In this document: positions 1-6,396 of the stretch, piece by piece
Layout: each line of letters opens with the position of its first letter
Position numbering within the stretch: the first letter of the stretch is position 1
Assembly (NCBI GenBank): GCA_012513395.1
Contig: JAAZCH010000036.1
Location: 1-7,646, forward strand
DNA: 7,646 nucleotides
Reading direction: 5' to 3'
Source: Tissierellia bacterium
GTDB taxonomy: Bacteria > Bacillota_A > Clostridia > Tissierellales > Peptoniphilaceae
The notes under the pieces: generated by a model
Database searches by the model: none
What the model was told of the DNA's origin: nothing
Seen by the model: only the letters and a program-made list of their open reading frames with translations
Position numbers and translations under genes: made by a program

Positions 1-56
1 GGCAATGTAATCTTTATAGTTTCAAGTCTGTAATCTGATCTAGATTCATCTATCAA
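1..56 (-). CDS. N-terminal fragment of an unidentified protein, cut by the window edge
   Basis: Only the first 18 or so codons are visible, starting from a TTG at 56-54; the rest lies beyond position 1. I chose TTG because a strong Shine-Dalgarno (GGGAGG, within 71-62 on the minus strand) sits six bases upstream. An in-frame ATG at 77-75 would add seven residues, but the Shine-Dalgarno would then lie inside the coding region and no good site precedes that ATG. The visible peptide begins (M)IDESRSDYRLETIKITL, which I do not recognise. The reading frame stays open to the window edge. It lies about 30 bases past the terminator of the mutase gene on the same strand, so it is either expressed by read-through or has a promoter hidden in that short gap. 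No function can be proposed from so little sequence. Confidence 0.5.
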   Translation of the reverse strand, partial: MIDESRSDYRLETIKITL

Positions 57-77
57 AATATCCCTCCCTTTAGACAT

Positions 78-111
78 TTAAAAATATTGTGGCAAGTTAC
101 CTTGCCACAAT
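78..111 (-). terminator. Rho-independent terminator of the mutase gene
   Basis: Positions 87-96 (TTGTGGCAAG) and 101-110 (CTTGCCACAA) form a perfect 10-bp stem, extendable by the 86/111 pair, around a four-base loop. Read on the minus strand the hairpin is followed by a T-rich stretch (ATATTTTT) at about 86-79. It begins only two bases past the mutase stop codon (115-113). The other side of the stem is also T-rich (111-117), so some activity in the opposite direction is possible. Confidence 0.85.
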
Positions 112-112
112 T

Positions 113-2437
113 TTATTCCACTGAATTCATTCTTGCTAATATAGTCTCTTCTATATCCCTTATTTTTTCCTGAGATCTTTCTTCTGTTTCGTCTTTAGCA
201 TAAATATAAAGTTTTATTTTAGGCTCTGTTCCTGAAGGTCTAACTACATACCAAGACCCATCGTCTAATTCATACTTTAATACGTTAGAAACCCCTATTA
301 TTGGATCATCTGTTAAGTAGTCGGTAATTTTGACTAGCTCCATAGTTCCAATAGTTTTTACCGGTTCTTCTCGTATAGAGTCCATCATCCTTTTAATACG
401 TGATTGTCCTTCTACACCTTCTAGTGTCAAAGATATTAATCTTTCTTTAAAATATCCATATTCTTCATACAAATCATAAAGAACCTCATAAAGTGTTTTT
501 CCTATTGATTTGTAATATCCTGCCATTTCAGCAATCATCATTGAAGAAACCACTGCATCTTTATCTCTGACATAATCACCATATGTGTAGCCAATACTTT
601 CTTCATATCCAAAAATAAATTTATATTCATGGGTTTTGTCCCACTCATTAGGAAGTGAGCATATATTTTTAAATCCTGTAAGTGTGTTAAATAAAGACAC
701 TCCAAATCTTTCACAAATTGGCTTAGCCATTTCGCCTGTAACTAGACTCTTAACAATCGCTCCATTTTCTGGAATTTCGCCTTTTTCTGCCAATCCATTT
801 AAAATATAATTAATAAGCAGTATTCCCGTTTGATTTCCATTAAATGCAAAATATTCACCATTAGGAGCTTTACCCATCATAGCAACCCTATCACAATCTG
901 GGTCAGTAGCTATAATCACATCCCCATTTACTTCTTTGGCAAGTTTCTCAGCATATTCAAAGGCTTTCACATCCTCTGGGTTAGGATAGCCCACTGTATT
1001 AAAATCTCCATCAGGAAGTCTTTGTTCTTCTACAATATGAACGTTATTGAAACCTCTTCTATCTAATACAGTAGTTACAGGAATGTATCCAGTACCATTT
1101 AAAGGAGAATAAACGATATTTACTCCTTTATCAATATCTTCTCTGATTGTCATATTTAAAACTTCTTGATAGTATTCATTGTCAAGCTTTTCCCCTAGAA
1201 TTTCAATCTTGCCTTCTTGAACACTGGATTCGTAATTCCCCCAATTAATATCTTTGAAGTCTATTTTACTTAATACATCCAGTATTTGGTCAGCGTGTTC
1301 GTCTAGTATTTGAGAACCTTCTTCCCAATAAACTTTATATCCATTATATTCCTTCGGATTGTGAGAAGCAGTAATTACAATTCCTGATTGAGTTTTCAAT
1401 TTCCTCACTGCATAACTTAACATAGGTGTAGGTCTAACATCTTCAAAAAGATAAACTTTGATGCCATTTGCTGCAAGTATTGCAGAAGCAACCTTTGAAA
1501 ATTCCTTAGAGAAATTTCTCACGTCATATGCAATTGCAACTCCTTTATCCATAGACTCTTGTCCATGACTTACAATTACTCGAGCTAATGCTTGAGTACT
1601 AAGTCCAACGGTGTAATTATTCATCCTGTTGGTTCCAGCACCTATTTTCCCCCTAAGGCCTGCTGTACCAAATTCCAAATCTTGATAAAAGCGATCTTCT
1701 ATTTCTCCTTCATCAACAAGTGTTTTCAGTTCTTCTTTAGTCTTTTCATCAATGTATTCTGAATTTAACCACTCTTCAAATTTAACCATATAATCCATAT
1801 CAATTTCCTCCTCATCATTTCCATCTATTTTAACATTTAACACTTCCATATATAATAATCCCATCTCTATATCATTATAGTCAAAGATCTCAGATATATT
1901 TAAGATTTTCTTTTCCCCATCCATAGATAGTATTAGACTATCGTTTTCTAAACCTACTATAACTGAATATTTAGGATAATTTTTGTTAGGTCTTTTTCCC
2001 ATTTGTAAAATTATAGGATGATCTTCAGAAAGAGCACTTATAACAAATCTTTTAAATATAGATAAGGAAACCAAGTTCCTATTAAAGTGAGTTTTCACAT
2101 CAAATTTTCTATTATTAGAAAATCTATAAATAAATTTATCTATAGCATTTACGCTTATAAATCCTAAGAGCCTATAGGCAGGTGAATCTACGTAATTTCT
2201 TAAAAAATTACTGTACTCTTCTAAAGTAAAATCATATTTGCCAATGGTTCCAAGAGAATTTGAATATTTATTCAACTCATAAATCAGCATATCTGTTAAA
2301 CTAAAAAAACCAGAGGATTCAGATTTCGAAAATCCTCCTAAATTAGATATTTTATCAAAAATCATTTGATTCCCACCGTAATATGTATCTTCTATATAAA
2401 TAAATTTGTCGATTCCTTTAATCTTGTAATTTGACAT
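113..2437 (-). CDS. pgcA: Phospho-sugar mutase (phosphoglucomutase/phosphomannomutase, PgcA type) with an extra N-terminal domain
   Basis: The product has 774 residues. The C-terminal 561 are a complete alpha-D-phosphohexomutase that interconverts hexose 1- and 6-phosphates in the cytoplasm, linking glycolysis to nucleotide-sugar and wall-polymer synthesis. Visible motifs, in 774-residue numbering: phosphate-loop-like GTAGLRG at 257-263; the catalytic phosphoserine loop TASHNP at 356-361 (Ser358); the metal-binding loop DPDCDR at 512-517; the sugar-binding GYEES at 610-614; and the C-terminal phosphate-binding RPSGTEPK at 733-740. All are intact, so the enzyme should be active. Residues 1-213 are an additional domain not found in ordinary PgcA, which is about 575 residues. 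I chose the ATG at 2437-2435 because AAAGGTGG lies five bases upstream; an in-frame ATG at 2476 has no such site. A second, very good start lies at 1798 (see that entry), so a mutase-only product is possible. Glucose versus mannose preference cannot be read from the sequence. Confidence 0.9.
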   Translation of the reverse strand: MSNYKIKGIDKFIYIEDTYYGGNQMIFDKISNLGGFSKSESSGFFSLTDMLIYELNKYSNSLGTIGKYDFTLEEYSNFLRNYVDSPAYRLLGFISVNAIDKFIYRFSNNRKFDVKTHFNRNLVSLSIFKRFVISALSEDHPIILQMGKRPNKNYPKYSVIVGLENDSLILSMDGEKKILNISEIFDYNDIEMGLLYMEVLNVKIDGNDEEEIDMDYMVKFEEWLNSEYIDEKTKEELKTLVDEGEIEDRFYQDLEFGTAGLRGKIGAGTNRMNNYTVGLSTQALARVIVSHGQESMDKGVAIAYDVRNFSKEFSKVASAILAANGIKVYLFEDVRPTPMLSYAVRKLKTQSGIVITASHNPKEYNGYKVYWEEGSQILDEHADQILDVLSKIDFKDINWGNYESSVQEGKIEILGEKLDNEYYQEVLNMTIREDIDKGVNIVYSPLNGTGYIPVTTVLDRRGFNNVHIVEEQRLPDGDFNTVGYPNPEDVKAFEYAEKLAKEVNGDVIIATDPDCDRVAMMGKAPNGEYFAFNGNQTGILLINYILNGLAEKGEIPENGAIVKSLVTGEMAKPICERFGVSLFNTLTGFKNICSLPNEWDKTHEYKFIFGYEESIGYTYGDYVRDKDAVVSSMMIAEMAGYYKSIGKTLYEVLYDLYEEYGYFKERLISLTLEGVEGQSRIKRMMDSIREEPVKTIGTMELVKITDYLTDDPIIGVSNVLKYELDDGSWYVVRPSGTEPKIKLYIYAKDETEERSQEKIRDIEETILARMNSVE
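1796..1812 (-). promoter_or_regulatory. Internal ribosome binding site and in-frame ATG at the domain junction
   Basis: On the minus strand AGGAGG (1812-1807) is followed by eight bases and then ATG (1798-1796), in the same frame as the long protein. From this ATG the product would be 561 residues, beginning MDYMVKFEEWL, close to how stand-alone PgcA proteins begin and slightly short of their usual length. A second in-frame ATG follows at 1789-1787. In the long frame these bases encode the acidic stretch DEEEID. The site may mark a former gene boundary where the upstream gene lost its stop codon, or an active internal start that yields two products. Chance is also possible, because Glu codons GAG GAG GAA produce AGGAGG-like strings. 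Confidence 0.6.
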
Positions 2438-2442
2438 TATTA

Positions 2443-2459
2443 CCACCTTTAATAGTATA
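2443..2459 (-). promoter_or_regulatory. Ribosome binding site and weak candidate promoter of the mutase fusion gene
   Basis: AAAGGTGG (2450-2443) lies five bases before the ATG at 2437 and decides that start. Just upstream on the same strand is TGA-TATACT (-10 at 2459-2454), an extended -10 shape. No convincing -35 sits 16-18 bases further up, and transcription from it would start almost inside the Shine-Dalgarno. The true promoter may therefore lie further right, in 2480-2540. The ribosome binding site is well supported; the promoter is not. Confidence 0.4.
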
Positions 2460-2556
2460 TCACATTTTAAGTTCAATTTCCCTTGATATATTTGTATTAA
2501 TACCCAAATTCATGTATAATGTATTAGAAAATTTCCACTTAAATTCAAATAAATAT

Positions 2557-2585
2557 TTGTATTTTGTTAGATATTTTGTTATAAT
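2557..2585 (+). promoter_or_regulatory. Candidate sigma-A promoter of rpsF-ssb-rpsR
   Basis: A perfect -10 hexamer TATAAT lies at 2580-2585. Seventeen bases upstream is TTGTAT (2557-2562), a partial match to the -35 consensus. Transcription would start near 2592, giving a leader of about 50 bases that contains exactly the hairpin described at 2601-2637. The surrounding DNA (2540-2590) is very AT-rich, as expected for a strong ribosomal-protein promoter with an upstream element. Confidence 0.65.
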
Positions 2586-2600
2586 TTTTACTTGGAAAGA

Positions 2601-2637
2601 TTTCCTTGCCCGCAAGGGCCATTAGTCCACAAGGAGG
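2601..2637 (+). promoter_or_regulatory. Probable S6:S18-binding autoregulatory mRNA leader of rpsF
   Basis: The leader can fold into a bulged hairpin. The lower stem pairs CCTTG (2604-2608) with CAAGG (2630-2634) and can extend downward by T2603-A2635 and two wobble pairs. The upper stem pairs GGGC (2616-2619) with GTCC (2625-2628) around the five-base loop CATTA. The 5' side between the stems is a seven-base bulge (2609-2615) containing CCG at 2610-2612; the 3' side has a single A. This matches the published rpsF leader motif, in which two stems flank a CCG-containing bulge that mimics the 16S rRNA site of S6:S18. The 3' strand of the lower stem overlaps the rpsF Shine-Dalgarno AGGAGG (2632-2637), so protein binding would block ribosomes. 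The fold is read directly from the sequence; the identification rests on memory of the motif. Confidence 0.7.
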
Positions 2638-2643
2638 TGACAA

Positions 2644-2928
2644 ATGAAAAATTATGAATCAATCGTAATTTTTTATCCCGACATTGAAGAAGACGTACGA
2701 GTTGGTGCTGTAGAGAGATTAAAAGGCATTATCGAGTCAAACGGCTCCATCGAAGAAATCGAGGAGTGGGGGGATAGAAAATTCGCATACGAAATCGAAT
2801 ACCATAATCACGGTTTCTACTATCTGTTTAAGTTTCAAGCAGACGCAGACACAGTTAAGGAATTCAGCAGAATAGCGAAAATTCAAGAGAGTATACTAAG
2901 ACATATGGTTATTAATCTTGATAAATAG
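2644..2928 (+). CDS. rpsF: 30S ribosomal protein S6
   Basis: This 94-residue protein has the normal length and pattern of bacterial S6, a ferredoxin-like alpha/beta protein that pairs with S18 on the 30S platform and binds the central domain of 16S rRNA. Recognisable features are the opening MKNYESIVIFYPD strand, the helix ending before the WGDRKFAYEIE segment (the usual W-G-x-R-x-L/F-A-Y-x-I pattern), and the strand before the final helix with ILRHMVI. The start follows AGGAGG (2632-2637) with six bases of spacing. It is the first gene of the classic rpsF-ssb-rpsR operon; ssb begins 17 bases after its stop. Its translation is probably controlled by the upstream hairpin, through the S6:S18 complex encoded by this same operon. 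Confidence 0.97.
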   Translation: MKNYESIVIFYPDIEEDVRVGAVERLKGIIESNGSIEEIEEWGDRKFAYEIEYHNHGFYYLFKFQADADTVKEFSRIAKIQESILRHMVINLDK

Positions 2929-2945
2929 AATGAGGAGAATATATT

Positions 2946-3431
2946 ATGAATAATGTCGTTCTAATTGGAAGATTAACGCGAGATCCAGAGTTGAGATATT
3001 TACCTAGCGGCAACAATACTGCTGTAACTAGATTCACTCTGGCTGTAGACAGACAACTGTCAAGAGAAAAAAAAGCTGAAATGGAATCTAGAAATCAGCC
3101 AACTGCTGATTTTATCAGTGTGACTGTTTGGGGAAAACAAGCAGAAAATGTATCCAACTACGTTTCTAAGGGACGATTGGTAGCTGTTGAGGGAAGAATC
3201 CAAACTGGTAGTTATGAAGCCAAAGACGGAACTAGAAGGTATACTACAGAAGTAGTAGCAAATAGAGTTCAATTCCTAGAATGGGACGATAGTAATAGAT
3301 CAGGTCGTGGTGGGTATTATGACTCGGATTCAATGCCTAGTCAAAATAACTATCCTAGTTCAACAGACGATAATAGCTTAGACGATATAGAGGGATTCTA
3401 CACTATTGATAATGAAGATATTCCATTTTAA
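2946..3431 (+). CDS. ssb: Single-stranded DNA-binding protein
   Basis: This 161-residue SSB coats single-stranded DNA during replication, repair and recombination. Residues 1 to about 112 form the OB fold, opening with MNNVVLIGRLTRDPELRY and continuing through the typical ADFISVTVWGKQAENV strand and the KGRLVAVEGRI segment. A Gly/Ser/Asn/Asp-rich flexible tail follows. The last residues, NEDIPF, are the conserved acidic tip that recruits partner proteins. The insertion between strands (about residues 38-52, charged, with KKAEMESRN) is slightly longer than in many SSBs. The gene lies between rpsF and rpsR, as in most Bacillota, with GAGGAG (2932-2937) eight bases upstream of the ATG, so it is co-transcribed with the S6 and S18 genes. 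Confidence 0.97.
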   Translation: MNNVVLIGRLTRDPELRYLPSGNNTAVTRFTLAVDRQLSREKKAEMESRNQPTADFISVTVWGKQAENVSNYVSKGRLVAVEGRIQTGSYEAKDGTRRYTTEVVANRVQFLEWDDSNRSGRGGYYDSDSMPSQNNYPSSTDDNSLDDIEGFYTIDNEDIPF

Positions 3432-3447
3432 GGAATAGGAGGAAATA

Positions 3448-3672
3448 ATGGGAAGAAGATTTAGACCCAGAAGAAGAGTTTGTGCTTTTTGTGCAGATAA
3501 GAAAAGTGTTATTGATTACAAAAATGTAGATCAACTTAAAAAACTGGTTTCTGATAGAGGTAAAATATTACCAAGAAGAGTTACGGGAACTTGCGCTAAA
3601 CACCAAAGAGAAGTTACTATTGCAATAAAAAGAGCAAGACAAGTTGCATTATTACCATATAGTGCTGAATAA
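3448..3672 (+). CDS. rpsR: 30S ribosomal protein S18
   Basis: This 74-residue basic protein is S18, which binds the 30S platform as a heterodimer with S6. It has the Arg-rich N-terminus ([10 protein letters not shown]), the [18 protein letters not shown] helix region, the R-R-V-T-G-T turn and a C-terminal [11 protein letters not shown]. Four possible zinc ligands are present: Cys12, Cys15, Cys49 and His52. It is therefore the zinc-ligand form of S18 rather than the ligand-less form used by some bacteria. The start follows AGGAGG (3437-3442) by five bases, and the gene begins 16 bases after the ssb stop. It is the last gene of the operon. No rplI follows, since the next genes run in the opposite direction. 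Confidence 0.97.
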   Translation: MGRRFRPRRRVCAFCADKKSVIDYKNVDQLKKLVSDRGKILPRRVTGTCAKHQREVTIAIKRARQVALLPYSAE

Positions 3673-3682
3673 TAAAATAAAC

Positions 3683-3720
3683 AAAAGAGACTACATAATC
3701 AAAGTGTAGTCTCTTTTTTA
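3683..3720 (+). terminator. Rho-independent terminator after rpsR, probably used in both directions
   Basis: AGAGACTACA (3686-3695) pairs perfectly with TGTAGTCTCT (3705-3714) around a nine-base loop. A run of six T's (3714-3719) follows on the plus strand, and the A's at 3683-3685 can extend the stem. On the minus strand the same hairpin is followed by TTTTGTTTATTTT, so it can also end the gltS transcript that arrives from the right (stop codon at 3757). Sharing one hairpin between convergent units is common. Confidence 0.9.
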
Positions 3721-3756
3721 GTCAATAATCTTTTCCCCAAATTTTATTGTATTATC

Positions 3757-4971
3757 TTAAATTATTGACAAAAATCCAATTATTACCAATACATTGGCAA
3801 AATCTATAAACATTCCACCTACTATTGGAAGAACGAAGAAAGCCATTTTAGAATATACGTATTTGTCGCAAACTGATTCCATATTAGCTACACCATTAGG
3901 AGTGGCTCCCATACCAAATCCCATATGTCCTGCAGCCAAAACAGCTGAGTCATAATTATTGCCCATAAATTTATAAGTTACAAATATTACAAACAATGCT
4001 ACTAAAACCACTTGTGCTGATAGTAATATTACCATAGACCCAATTAAATCAGCCAAGTCCCAAAGTCTCATAGTCATCAATGCCATAGCCAAAAATATAT
4101 TTAAACCTATTGAACCTGCAATTTCCACTTCTTTAACAGGCACAAAATTTGATCCCTTATCAGAAATATATCTAGCTAATATAGCCAGTAACATCGGTCC
4201 AATATATGCTGGAAAAGATGCCAACGCTGTTATTTTGCTGACTTGAACATTTAGAAAATTAGAAATATAAGAACCTAAGAACATAGCAATCAGTAATACG
4301 AAAAAAGCCATATTCATTCTATCTCCGTCCAGTGGTTGAACTATTTCTTCTAATAGACTATCGTCAAAAGATTCTTCTGTATCTTCCAATTGTTTTTTTT
4401 CTACCAAATTATTTTTCTTTATTAGCATATTTGAAATTGGACCACCCAACAAAGATCCAGCAACCAATCCAAAAGTTGCAGAAGAAACAGCAACTGCATT
4501 AGCACCGACTATTCCAGATGCTTCTACTAAAGGCGCGATACCAGCCGATGTTCCATGTCCTCCTGTCATAGGTGTAGAGCCTGTCATAAGTGCAAGACCT
4601 GGTTCAACTCCTGCTACGCCAGAAAGTGCAATTGCCACAACGTTTTGCAGTACACATAAAAGTGTTGCCAATAATAAAAACTTTATAACCATAGGTCCTC
4701 CTGCCTTTAAAGTTTTTATACTAGCATTGTATCCAATACTCGTAAAAAATATTATCATAAAAAATGAACGCAATGTTTCATCAAATTCAATTACCATAAT
4801 GTCATTTACTCTAAACGCTAAATTAATAAGTGCAAATAAAAACCCTCCGATTACTGGAGCAGGTATAGCGAAATCTCTAAATACCTTAATTCGTGCTCTC
4901 AATAATTTTCCTACAAGTAGCCAAATTATTGCAAGCCCTGCTGTTTGTATCATGTTAAATTCAATTGTCAT
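3757..4971 (-). CDS. gltS: Sodium:glutamate symporter, GltS family (copy 1, downstream paralogue)
   Basis: This 404-residue membrane protein belongs to the ESS/GltS family, which takes up glutamate with sodium across the cytoplasmic membrane. Family signatures are the FAIPAPVIGGFLFALI segment (residues 34-49), TSIGYNAS near 77-84, and the two re-entrant-loop motifs: TGGHGT at 136-141 in the first half and GHMGFGMGATPNG at 348-360 in the second. The hydrophobic segments are arranged as two halves joined by a charged, acidic cytoplasmic-type loop (about 185-216). I chose the ATG at 4971-4969 because AGGAGG (4981-4976) precedes it by four bases. A longer frame to 5052 would start upstream of the promoter and is rejected. 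The protein matches its neighbour at about 75% of positions, with most differences in the central loop and C-terminal third. Glutamate is the family's known substrate; specificity here is inferred. Confidence 0.92.
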   Translation of the reverse strand: MTIEFNMIQTAGLAIIWLLVGKLLRARIKVFRDFAIPAPVIGGFLFALINLAFRVNDIMVIEFDETLRSFFMIIFFTSIGYNASIKTLKAGGPMVIKFLLLATLLCVLQNVVAIALSGVAGVEPGLALMTGSTPMTGGHGTSAGIAPLVEASGIVGANAVAVSSATFGLVAGSLLGGPISNMLIKKNNLVEKKQLEDTEESFDDSLLEEIVQPLDGDRMNMAFFVLLIAMFLGSYISNFLNVQVSKITALASFPAYIGPMLLAILARYISDKGSNFVPVKEVEIAGSIGLNIFLAMALMTMRLWDLADLIGSMVILLSAQVVLVALFVIFVTYKFMGNNYDSAVLAAGHMGFGMGATPNGVANMESVCDKYVYSKMAFFVLPIVGGMFIDFANVLVIIGFLSII

Positions 4972-5005
4972 AAATCCTCCTAAATTTTTATCCCCCAGTA
5001 AATGT

Positions 5006-5014
5006 ATTATATCA
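5006..5014 (-). promoter_or_regulatory. Extended -10 promoter of gltS copy 1
   Basis: On the minus strand TGA-TATAAT occupies 5014-5006: a perfect -10 hexamer with the TGn extension. The -35 region 17 bases upstream (TTTTAT) is weak, as is usual for extended -10 promoters. Transcription would start near 4999, about 28 bases before the ATG at 4971. It lies just past the terminator of the neighbouring gltS gene, so copy 1 has its own transcript. Confidence 0.65.
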
Positions 5015-5046
5015 AATATTTTATTAGCATAAAAGGTTTTAATCAT

Positions 5047-5092
5047 GGACAAATAAAATAAATCCTTAGTTCCATAATAAAACTAAGGATTT
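5047..5092 (-). terminator. Rho-independent terminator between the two gltS genes
   Basis: AAATCCTTAGTT (5060-5071) and AACTAAGGATTT (5081-5092) form a perfect 12-bp stem with a nine-base loop. On the minus strand it is followed by ATTTTATTT (5059-5051). It lies 25 bases past the stop of the 5118-6332 gene. The stem is AT-rich, so termination may be partial and some read-through into the next gltS is possible. Confidence 0.8.
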
Positions 5093-5117
5093 ACAATAAA
5101 TTTTGTGTTATTAAGAC

Positions 5118-6332
5118 TTATCCTACAAAAGTCAAGAATAAGGTTATTACTATTAGGTTTGCGAAGTCAATAAACATTCCACCTACAATTGGAATTACAA
5201 AGAATGCCATTTTTGAAAATACGAACTTCTCACAAACTGATTCCATATTAGCTACACCATTTGGAGTCGCACCCATACCAAAGCCTATATGACCAGCAGT
5301 CATAACTGCAGCATCGTAGTCTTTACCCATAACTCTATATGTTATAAAAACGCCAAATAATAGAATTAATATGGTTTGAGCTAATAATAGAATTATCATT
5401 GGTTTTGCTAAAGCAGCTAATTGCCATAGCGGCATAGTCATCAAAGCCATACCTAAAAAGATGTTTAAACCAATAGAGCCAGCCACATCTACTTCTTCTA
5501 CTGGAATAAAATCTGAACCTTTGTCTGAGATATATCTAGCAATAATTGCCAGAATCATTGGTCCAATATATGCCGGGAATGAAGCTAAAGCAGTAAATCT
5601 TGCTACTTGAAGATTTAAAAAATTTGATATATAAGAACCTAGGAACATTGCAATCAATATAACGAAAAATGCCATGTTCATTCTATCTCCATCTAATTTT
5701 TGCGTGCTTTCTGCCAAAATTGTCTCATCTACGTCTACTTCAATTTGTTTCTTTTTAGCTTCAAGAAGATTGTTTCCTGAAATTAGTCTATTAGCAACTG
5801 GACCACCTAAAAGTGAGCCCATAACCAGTCCAAATGTAGCTGATGTAACTGCAACTACTTCAGCACCTACTATTCCCGCTGCTTCCACAAGTGGAGCAAT
5901 TCCAGCTGATGTTCCATGTCCCCCAGTCATAGGTGTTGAGCCAGTCATCAATGCTAATGCAGGATGCACTCCCACTACTCCTGATAGTCCTACAGCTACA
6001 AGATTTTGTAAAACGCAAAGTAAAGTGGCTACCAGTAAGAATTTTCCTACCATTGGTCCTCCAGCTTTTAGTGTTTTAATACTTGCATTAAATCCGATGC
6101 TTGTAAAGAAAATTATCATAAAGAATGATCGCAATGTTTCATCGAATTCTATCAATACAGTATCAGATAATCTGAAAGCTAAATTGATAAGTGCAAATAA
6201 AAATCCTCCAATTACTGGTGAAGGAATTGCAAAATCTTGGAAAAATTTAATCTTACCCCTGAGGAACTTTCCAACCAATAGCATTACTATTGCCAGACCC
6301 GTGGTCTGAATCATATTAAGTTGTATTGTCAT
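5118..6332 (-). CDS. gltS: Sodium:glutamate symporter, GltS family (copy 2, upstream paralogue)
   Basis: This second 404-residue GltS-family sodium-coupled glutamate carrier of the cytoplasmic membrane is encoded directly upstream of copy 1 on the same strand. It carries the same signatures: FAIPSPVIGGFLFALI at 34-49, the re-entrant motif TGGHGT at 136-141 and GHIGFGMGATPNG at 347-359, with the FVIPIVGGMFIDFAN segment near the C-terminus. The start at 6332 is preceded by AAAGGGGGT about seven bases upstream and gives exactly the same N-terminus length as copy 1. By hand count about 303 of 404 positions are identical to copy 1. The long identical stretches are around the substrate- and ion-binding loops; the central loop (about 185-213) and the segments at about 301-345 have drifted. 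This pattern suggests an old duplication in which both copies stay functional, possibly with different affinity or expression. Confidence 0.92.
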   Translation of the reverse strand: MTIQLNMIQTTGLAIVMLLVGKFLRGKIKFFQDFAIPSPVIGGFLFALINLAFRLSDTVLIEFDETLRSFFMIIFFTSIGFNASIKTLKAGGPMVGKFLLVATLLCVLQNLVAVGLSGVVGVHPALALMTGSTPMTGGHGTSAGIAPLVEAAGIVGAEVVAVTSATFGLVMGSLLGGPVANRLISGNNLLEAKKKQIEVDVDETILAESTQKLDGDRMNMAFFVILIAMFLGSYISNFLNLQVARFTALASFPAYIGPMILAIIARYISDKGSDFIPVEEVDVAGSIGLNIFLGMALMTMPLWQLAALAKPMIILLLAQTILILLFGVFITYRVMGKDYDAAVMTAGHIGFGMGATPNGVANMESVCEKFVFSKMAFFVIPIVGGMFIDFANLIVITLFLTFVG

Positions 6333-6367
6333 ATTTAATACCCCCTTTAGTTTTTTTATGACAACTC

Positions 6368-6396
6368 ATTCTATCATTTAATTGAAAATATGTAAA
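6368..6396 (-). promoter_or_regulatory. Sigma-A promoter of gltS copy 2
   Basis: On the minus strand TTTACA (6396-6391) and TAGAAT (6373-6368) are separated by exactly 17 bases, and a TGA precedes the -10. Transcription would start near 6361, leaving a leader of about 28 bases. This is the best-matching -35/-10 pair in the window. The region between it and the upstream terminator (6397-6471) holds no gene; an imperfect TTCGAA-centred repeat at 6436-6453 is the only structure I see there. Confidence 0.8.

Noticed and set aside
2438..2476. Upstream ATG extending the mutase fusion by 13 residues.
   Set aside because: No ribosome binding site precedes the ATG at 2476, whereas AAAGGTGG lies at the right distance before the ATG at 2437.
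2609..2618. CCC-GCAA-GGG mini-hairpin with a GNRA-type tetraloop in the rpsF leader.
   Set aside because: It is possible in isolation but excludes the upper stem of the S6:S18-type fold. The two-stem fold with the CCG bulge explains the position and the overlap with the ribosome binding site better.
3060..3272. A 70-codon minus-strand frame inside ssb.
   Set aside because: It is antisense to an unambiguous SSB, has no start signals and its translation shows no recognisable features.
4972..5052. Upstream ATG extending gltS copy 1 by 27 residues.
   Set aside because: It would place the perfect extended -10 promoter inside the coding region. The shorter start has AGGAGG and matches the N-terminus of the paralogue residue for residue.
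5674..6309. A 211-codon open frame on the plus strand antisense to gltS copy 2, and a similar one at 4727-5032 antisense to copy 1.
   Set aside because: Both mirror homologous coding regions, which explains why their translations resemble each other. They have no ribosome binding site or promoter, and the GltS proteins on the other strand are certain.
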